This document shows, piece after piece, positions 32,914 through 35,772 of a stretch of DNA of 35,772 bases. The translations under genes and the position numbers were made by a program. How positions within the stretch are numbered: position 1 is the stretch's first letter; each line of letters begins with the position of its first letter. Origin of the DNA: Methylobacillus glycogenes JCM 2850 (GTDB lineage Bacteria > Pseudomonadota > Gammaproteobacteria > Burkholderiales > Methylophilaceae); assembly GCF_000617925.1 (NCBI RefSeq), contig NZ_BAMT01000018.1, positions 1-35,772 on the forward strand, given 5' to 3'. The notes beneath the pieces were generated by a model. It saw only the letters and a program-made list of their open reading frames with translations, made no database searches and was not told the DNA's origin.

Positions 32914-34668
32914 ATGAATCAGGTCGCTGATATAGATCCACGTAAGCAAGCCAAGCTGATGTACTGGCAGGGCTACCGTGTTGCGCGCATTGCCGAAACG
33001 CTCGGAGAAAAACCTGCGACCATCCACAGCTGGAAGCGTAGGGATAACTGGGACGCAACCACTCCACTGGATCGTGTCGAATTAAGCATTGAGTCACGCC
33101 TGATTGAGTTAACCCTCAAGGACAACAAGGAGGGTAAAGACTTCAAAGAAATCGATTTACTTGGTCGCCAGCTCGAGCGTACAAGCCGCGTGCGGAAGCA
33201 CGACAAGACTGGCAAGGAAGTTGACCTCAACCCTAACGTTGAGGCCAGGACCAAGGGCAAGCGCAAGCAATCCGAAAAGAACGCGATCACTGAGGAGCAG
33301 GAAGCCCAACTAATCAAGGGCTTTAAAGACAATCTCTTTGATTACCAGCGCACATGGTACCGGGCCGGCTCAAAGGAGCGGATCCGGAACATCCTTAAAA
33401 GTCGCCAGATCGGGGCGACCTGGTACTTTGCCCGAGAAGCCTTTTGCGATGCCTTGGTCACAGGCCGTAACCAGATTTTCCTGTCAGCGAGTAAAGCCCA
33501 GGCGCACGTATTCAAGCAGTACATCATCCAGTTTGCTATGGAGTTCGCTGATGTCGAGCTCAAGGGCGACCCTATTGTGCTGCCTAATGGCGCCACGCTT
33601 TATTTCCTTGGTACCAACTCAAAAACCGCGCAGAGTTACCACGGCAATTTGTATGTGGACGAGTACTTCTGGATCAACAATTTCAAGGAGCTGCGCAAGA
33701 CAGCATCTGGTATGGCCGCCCACAAGCACTGGCGCCAAACTTATTTCAGCACTCCATCATCTCTTAACCACCAGGCCTATCCTTTCTGGGATGGCAGCTT
33801 GTTCAACCATGGGCGCAGCGGGGCAGATAAGGTCGAGTTCGAGGTAACTCATGAAGCCCTTGCCAAGGGTATGAGATGCCCAGATGGACAGTGGCGCCAG
33901 ATTGTCACTATCCACGACGCCTTGAAGGCGGGTTGCAACCTGTTCGACCTAGACCAGCTAATGCTGGAGTACAGCCCGGAAGACTTCCTCAACCTGTTCG
34001 GCGGAAAGTTCATTGACGACAGCGAAAGCGTGTTTGATATGACTGCCTTGCAGAAGTGCATGGTTGATAGCTGGGTGGTCTGGGAGGATTACAAGCCCTT
34101 TACATTGCGCCCCTTGGCCTATCAAGAGGTGTGGATTGGGTACGATCCGGCACTTTCAGGAGACAGCGCCGGCATTGTGGTGTTGGCCCCGCCATCAATT
34201 CCTGGGGGTAAATTCAGAATACTGGAACGCCATCAGTGGAAGGGCATGGATTTTGAGGCCCAGTCCAAGGCTATCAAAAAAATCACTGAGGCCTACAACG
34301 TCACCTACATCGGCATCGATACAACAGGGATTGGTTATGGGGTTTATGAGCTTGTGACCAAATTCCACCCCAACGTCAAAGCATTCCGCTATGACCCGGA
34401 GGTCAAGGGGGCTCTAGTCATGAAGGCGCAGAACGTCATCAACAACGGGCGCCTGGAGTTTGATGCCGGGATGAATGATCTAGCCCAGGCATTCCTTGCC
34501 ATCAAGAAAACCATCACCCCAGGTGGCAGAAGCGTTACTTACACCGCTGGCCGCTCCAAAGCAGTCAGCCATGCTGATATCGCCTGGGCCACTATGCATG
34601 CGCTTGCCAATGAGCCACTGGACGGCGCTGCCATTAACGCAGGTAGTTTTATGGAGATATCCCAATGA
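32914..34668 (+). CDS. P: Terminase large (ATPase) subunit P
   Basis: 584 residues from ATG 32914 (P2: 590). A helix-turn-helix start (LMYWQGYRVARIAETLGEKP) precedes the ATPase: Walker A-like SRQIGATW, Walker B LYVDEYFW. A nuclease part follows with YDPALSGDSAG and GIDTTGIGYGV. It packages DNA from cos into the head with M. A longer GTG start at 32872 would lie across the late-activator dyad and is rejected. Stop overlaps the Q ATG. Confidence 0.94.
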   Translation: MNQVADIDPRKQAKLMYWQGYRVARIAETLGEKPATIHSWKRRDNWDATTPLDRVELSIESRLIELTLKDNKEGKDFKEIDLLGRQLERTSRVRKHDKTGKEVDLNPNVEARTKGKRKQSEKNAITEEQEAQLIKGFKDNLFDYQRTWYRAGSKERIRNILKSRQIGATWYFAREAFCDALVTGRNQIFLSASKAQAHVFKQYIIQFAMEFADVELKGDPIVLPNGATLYFLGTNSKTAQSYHGNLYVDEYFWINNFKELRKTASGMAAHKHWRQTYFSTPSSLNHQAYPFWDGSLFNHGRSGADKVEFEVTHEALAKGMRCPDGQWRQIVTIHDALKAGCNLFDLDQLMLEYSPEDFLNLFGGKFIDDSESVFDMTALQKCMVDSWVVWEDYKPFTLRPLAYQEVWIGYDPALSGDSAGIVVLAPPSIPGGKFRILERHQWKGMDFEAQSKAIKKITEAYNVTYIGIDTTGIGYGVYELVTKFHPNVKAFRYDPEVKGALVMKAQNVINNGRLEFDAGMNDLAQAFLAIKKTITPGGRSVTYTAGRSKAVSHADIAWATMHALANEPLDGAAINAGSFMEISQ

Positions 34669-35680
34669 GTGAGACCCCGGACACCATACAAACCCATGCC
34701 GAAGCATTTACCTTCGCGACCCGGTTTCCATGCTCGATAAACGCGAGATCTTGAACTATATCGAGTGCGTACCGATGAGTAGATGGTATGAGCCGCCAAT
34801 TTCACCTGAGGGGCTGGCACGTTCTTTCCGCTCCAGTGTGCATCATGCAAGCCCATTACTGTTGAAGCGAAACCTATTGGTTCGCGCCTTCCAGGCTAAT
34901 CCCTGGCTTAGTAAACAGGAGTTCAGTACTTACGTTCTCAACTATATGATTTTCGGCAATTCTTATCTGCAGCGTTTCGATAACAGGCTGGGTGATCTGT
35001 TAAGGCTGGAGGCACCATTGTCGAAATATATGCGTCGAGGCCAGGATAAAGACCGCTATTGGTGGGTACCGGGTTACAACAAAGAGGTTGAGTTTGCAAA
35101 AGGGGCAATATTCCATTTGATGGAGCCTGACATTAACCAGGATCTATACGGGGTGCCTGAGTACATTCCTGCATTAAACTCAGCGTGGCTCAATGAGGAT
35201 TCGACTTTGTTCCGGAGAAAGTACTATCGGAATGGTAGCCACGCTGGCTTCATCCTCTACATGACTGACGCAGCCCAGAACCAAGGCGATGTAGATGCCC
35301 TACGCGAAGCACTCAAAAGTGCGAAGGGGCCAGGTAATTTCCGCAACCTTTTCATGTATTCCCCCAATGGCAAAAAGGATGGCATTCAGATCATCCCGGT
35401 GAGTGAAGTAGCAGCAAAGGATGAGTTCTTCAACATCAAGAATATTACGCGCGATGATCAACTGGCTATGCATAGAACACCGCCCCAGCTGGTAGGTGTG
35501 GTTCCTTCCAATAGTGGTGGCTTCGGAGATATCGAGAAAGCCTTTGGCGTCTTCACTATGGCTGAAATTGAGCCATTGATGGAGCGGCTAATGGAGGTCA
35601 ATGATTGGCTTGGCGTGCCAGTAATTCAATTCAAAACGCCAAGCCTGGGACTTCAGGCGCCGCCGACTAGACCCATGTGA
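34665..35680 (+). pseudogene. Q: Portal protein Q, frameshifted near the N-terminus
   Basis: P2 gpQ-type portal. The true start ATG 34665-34667 overlaps the P stop (ATGA) and gives AEAFTF, as in P2 Q, but the frame soon stops at 34752. One added G at 34716 restores TFGDPVSMLDKREILNYIEC and about 339 residues (P2: 344). Downstream landmarks: DRWYEPP-like SRWYEPPISPEGLARSFRS, YMIFGNSYLQRF, and MHRTPPQLVGVVPSNSGGFG. A restart at 34730 would lack these 22 residues. Ends at TGA 35678-35680. Confidence 0.87.
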
Positions 35681-35696
35681 TTAAACGAATACGACA

Positions 35697-35718
35697 ACCG
35701 CCTAAGGGCGGTATTTTT
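35697..35718 (+). terminator. Intrinsic terminator after portal Q
   Basis: ACCGCC-TAAG-GGCGGT followed by ATTTTT forms a compact stem with a T-run, 16 bases after the Q stop. It would end the rightward P-Q transcript. Confidence 0.85.
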
Positions 35719-35772
35719 ACGCCTACGCTCCGCCGGCAGTGGCTGCCAGCCGCTGCCGGGGTGCTGCCGGGG
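35719..35772. other. GC-rich end, candidate cos side
   Basis: In P2 the cos site lies next to the end of Q. Here the bases after the terminator are strikingly GC-rich, with the stem GGCAG-tgg-CTGCC (35735-35747) and a tandem GCTGCCGGGG (35752-35761, 35763-35772). No match to the P2 cos core was seen, so this is a positional guess. Confidence 0.35.

Noticed and set aside
35735..35772. Tandem GC-rich repeats as a CRISPR or satellite array
   Set aside because: Only two short copies at the window edge with no spacers; a cos-side or low-complexity explanation is enough.

Overview
This window is almost entirely one P2-like (Peduovirus-type) prophage, with a short stretch of presumed host chromosome at its left end (about 1-1106). 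Structural, tail, lysis and packaging genes follow P2 order, read from right to left: Q-P (plus strand), then O-N-M-L-X, a zinc-finger gene, two holins, endolysin, Rz/Rz1, R-S, V-W-J-I, tail fibre genes, FI-FII, E/E', T, U, D (minus strand). The host is probably a betaproteobacterium, because the prophage carries a PEP-CTERM protein that only makes sense in an exosortase-bearing Gram-negative and because its tail and Com/Dam genes resemble betaproteobacterial prophage genes. The genus cannot be fixed from the sequence. No integrase is present; it would be expected to the right of the window.

Layout. 1-673: end of an APH-family kinase gene (frameshifted, cut by the window edge). 674-1106: no gene recognised. 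1107-1171: a 14-bp match to a tRNA 3' end (possible att core) next to a 51-bp palindrome. 1194-6268: leftward early operon (AlpA-like regulator, small proteins, TOPRIM primase-helicase, Ogr-like zinc finger, YdaT-like protein, ribbon-helix-helix protein). 6328-7874: divergent lysogeny operon (C-type repressor plus an AT-rich two-TM membrane protein). 7871-14031: tail genes D, U, T, E/E', FII, FI. 14171-20399: accessory block at the position of the P2 Z/fun locus: SRAP protein, HExxH metalloprotease, UmuD-UmuC, a two-TM protein, a PEP-CTERM protein, a Dam-type methylase and its Com-type regulator. 20534-26216: tailspike, fibres and baseplate. 26290-29430: tail completion and lysis genes. 29432-35680: head and packaging genes. 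35697-35772: terminator and GC-rich end, a candidate cos side.

How it works together. The Ogr-like activator at 5123-5401 most likely turns on late transcription through three nearly identical 25-bp dyads (TGTTCTGGTT-N6-CGCAGAACA) at 14101, 26262 and 32845. These are the places where P2 has its PF, PV and PO/PP late promoters. An E/E' slippery heptamer TTTTTTG and a strong terminator between FII and E tune tail protein ratios. In the lysogen, the repressor operon would also express the membrane protein, an arrangement like lambda cI-rexAB. The accessory block offers DNA-damage functions (SRAP, UmuDC), DNA modification (Com-Dam) and a surface protein.

Caution. Seven genes (APH, D, T, SRAP, dam, endolysin, Q) are each broken by a one-base loss that one extra G on the coding strand repairs. 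This uniform pattern looks more like base-calling or assembly error than seven real pseudogenes.
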